Assembly (NCBI GenBank): GCA_043818215.1
Contig: JBDRGC010000192.1
Coordinates: forward strand, 1 to 6,662
Origin: JBDRGC01 sp043818215
Lineage (GTDB): Bacteria; Chloroflexota; Anaerolineae; Anaerolineales; UBA11858
Direction of reading: 5' to 3'
Length of the DNA stretch: 6,662 bases
Shown: in pieces, positions 5,367 to 6,662 of the stretch
How positions within the stretch are numbered: the first letter of the stretch is position 1
How the letters are laid out: each line of letters opens with the position of its first letter
Position numbers and translations under genes: made by a program
Notes under the pieces: generated by a model
What the model was told of the DNA's origin: nothing
The model's database searches: none
The model's input: only the letters and a program-made list of their open reading frames with translations

Positions 5367-6149
5367 TCACAGATTTATAACCGTATCATATAACTCAGGG
5401 AGATTGTTTCTACGAAGCCTAAATTTAGTTCCGTGATTATGCCCTGTTCGGGCATCAAAATCAACATAAACAAATCCCTGTTCTATCCCTTTTAATAGAC
5501 CATCTAATTTAAACCTCTGCAAGATAGAGATCTTTGAATATCTAAAGAACATTTGCCCCTTTTCTCTTTTCGATTCAGCTTGCACAAAGAAACAATTCAA
5601 GAGTTTTGTGCCAGCTTTATGTTCTAGATCATCAAAACCCCAATAAGGCTGGGGACTTAATTCATTCAAACCAATTCGAGCATTAACCATGTCGCGCCAA
5701 TGAGCGTGCCGAATATCGATCGCAGTGCTATCAAAGGATATTAAGACCTTTCGATTCGCCCTATCCACAACCACCATAAAACCGCGATCGCTTCGTGACA
5801 TTCCATTAATAGTTTGCCGAAAACTCATTTCTTCAGAACTATATTTTTCTCCTGCTTCACTATGCGGCCACCCAAATTTAGGCAATAAAATACTTGGTAC
5901 AAATTTAAGCGCGCGCGGGGATGGTTCCGTATGAAAGAGCGTAACCAAAGATGTTGTTTTTTCCCTTTGACATTTTAATTCCCATTCATTTGCATTTGGA
6001 ATTGGGAGATTGTTTTCTTCGATACCAAGTAAGTCTTCTAAAGTATTTCCGATTCCCCCGTCATTTCCCGGTCTAGCATTGGGTATCCATCCCTTTGCGC
6101 GAATTTTCCGTAATTCGTCCACTAAGGATGCTTTTGTATAGATTTTCAT
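5367..6149 (-). CDS. MvaI/BcnI-family type II restriction endonuclease
   Basis: MvaI and BcnI cut CCWGG and CCSGG as monomers that nick one strand at a time. This 260-residue protein has the length and block order I associate with the family. GWIPNARPGNDGGIGNTLED at 20-39 leads into LLGIEENNLPIPNANEWELK. E57-x-K59 in EWELK fits the ExK part of the PD-(D/E)xK nuclease centre. Further blocks are LFHTEPSPRALKFVP at 71-85, MSFRQTING at 108-116, DRGFMVVVDR at 121-130, QPYWGFDDLEHKAGTKLLNC at 167-186 and DFDARTGHNHGTKFRLR at 230-246, whose histidines may be catalytic or DNA-contacting. The start is ATG with GGAG (6158-6161) eight bases upstream. It follows the methyltransferase gene by 31 bp, an R-M operon. 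GC is visibly lower than in rpe or fakA, a sign of transfer. The exact target site cannot be read from sequence. Confidence 0.87.
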   Translation of the reverse strand: MKIYTKASLVDELRKIRAKGWIPNARPGNDGGIGNTLEDLLGIEENNLPIPNANEWELKCQREKTTSLVTLFHTEPSPRALKFVPSILLPKFGWPHSEAGEKYSSEEMSFRQTINGMSRSDRGFMVVVDRANRKVLISFDSTAIDIRHAHWRDMVNARIGLNELSPQPYWGFDDLEHKAGTKLLNCFFVQAESKREKGQMFFRYSKISILQRFKLDGLLKGIEQGFVYVDFDARTGHNHGTKFRLRRNNLPELYDTVINL

Positions 6150-6180
6150 GTATTGTTCTCCACAGTGAAAAGTTCGTTAT

Positions 6181-6662
6181 TTAATTGGGTGGCCGCCAAA
6201 AATCTAATAGATATTCAAAGGTAGTTCCCATAGTGATGTAATTGGAAGGCCACCCAAAAATACCCACTCTATTAACAATATTTGTACGATCCCAGATAAT
6301 AGTATTCCTGAGTTCATATCCACGTTTGCGTAATTCTTCTACAATGGCAATGTGAATTGTAATGCGCTGGTTCTCCCACCACATATCAGGGACATTAATA
6401 ACACAGTGAGCTTTTGGATGCAATAATGGCAGTAAGCGTTCAAAAATGTCACCTATAGATACTGTGAATTGTTCAATTTCCATCGTCCCAAGATCGTAAG
6501 GATGGAAGAGGCGGAGCTCAAACTCGAAGGGCGATTTGACCCAAACATCTGCCCGCGGATAGTCCCCGTGGCAGAGTCGATGCTCGCATTGGTCTTGGCA
6601 GACCACATGTTGCGCGCTGGAAAAATTTCCCCCAACCGTTTCAAGGGATCCAAGTGAAAGGA
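6181..6662 (-). CDS. DNA methyltransferase (N4-cytosine/N6-adenine type), 5' partial
   Basis: The frame is open to the window end, so the 5' part is missing; about 159 residues are visible. The C-terminal two thirds resemble the N6_N4_MTase fold: GDIFERLLPLLHPKAHCVINV followed by PDMWW (a conserved strand after the R.LKPG region), RNTIIWDR, and GTTFEYLLDFWRP (6190-6225), the usual (T/H)EYIL.F block. The protein stops right after it, without the DPFxGSGT SAM motif that often follows, so that motif must be upstream if the gene is whole. The expected catalytic (S/T)PP(Y/F/W) is replaced by SPFEF (6520-6534). As partner of an MvaI/BcnI-like nuclease it would be expected to make N4-methylcytosine. 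No start is assigned; a GTG at 6604-6606 is possible but unconvincing. Confidence 0.65.
   Translation of the reverse strand, partial: LSLGSLETVGGNFSSAQHVVCQDQCEHRLCHGDYPRADVWVKSPFEFELRLFHPYDLGTMEIEQFTVSIGDIFERLLPLLHPKAHCVINVPDMWWENQRITIHIAIVEELRKRGYELRNTIIWDRTNIVNRVGIFGWPSNYITMGTTFEYLLDFWRPPN

Noticed and set aside
6453..6653. 66-residue minus-strand frame overlapping the methyltransferase start
   Set aside because: Considered as a frameshifted N-terminus of the methyltransferase, but it is Ser-rich and shows no motif; the other frame is open to the window end.

Overview
The window looks like chromosomal DNA from an uncultured or environmental bacterium, most likely Chloroflexota (Anaerolineae-like). 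That guess rests on an Asp23/Gls24 protein, a FakA-type DAK2 protein and a DegV protein next to a zinc-ribbon type L28 and Rpe, in a genome whose spacers are full of short palindromic repeats and heptamer arrays. It is an inference from gene content and style, not a phylogenetic result.

Layout. Bases 1-378 hold the end of a GHKL (Hsp90-like) ATPase gene whose reading frame stops inside the left arm of a palindromic element (375-508). A gene-poor stretch follows (509-812) with one short relic reading frame. A minus-strand block comes next: DegV (813-1643), three kinds of heptamer tandem repeat (1659-1762), FakA/YloV (1757-3445), a spacer built of two palindromic elements and a 20-bp tandem duplication (3446-3790), and an Asp23/Gls24 protein (3791-4147). 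The ribosomal protein L28 gene rpmB (4303-4485) points the other way, between two hairpins that carry the same 17-mer, and converges on rpe (4613-5293, minus) across a likely shared terminator. The right end (5367-6662, minus) is a lower-GC restriction-modification module: an MvaI/BcnI-type endonuclease preceded by a DNA methyltransferase that runs off the window.

How the genes fit together. FakA and DegV are the two halves of the fatty-acid kinase system: DegV/FakB proteins hold the fatty acid and FakA transfers phosphate to it, giving acyl-phosphate for phospholipid synthesis. rpe, rpmB, asp23 and fakA form a neighbourhood also known from Firmicutes (B. subtilis rpe ... rpmB-yloU-yloV). Here rpmB is inverted relative to the others. 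Rpe belongs to the pentose phosphate pathway.

The most unusual material is non-coding. There are nested hairpins in which a conserved inner module sits at the tip of an unrelated outer stem (both sides of rpmB; also 464-491 and 3512-3548), and a palindromic element that appears to have truncated the ATPase gene. I found no novel multi-gene protein system, CRISPR array, tRNA or rRNA.
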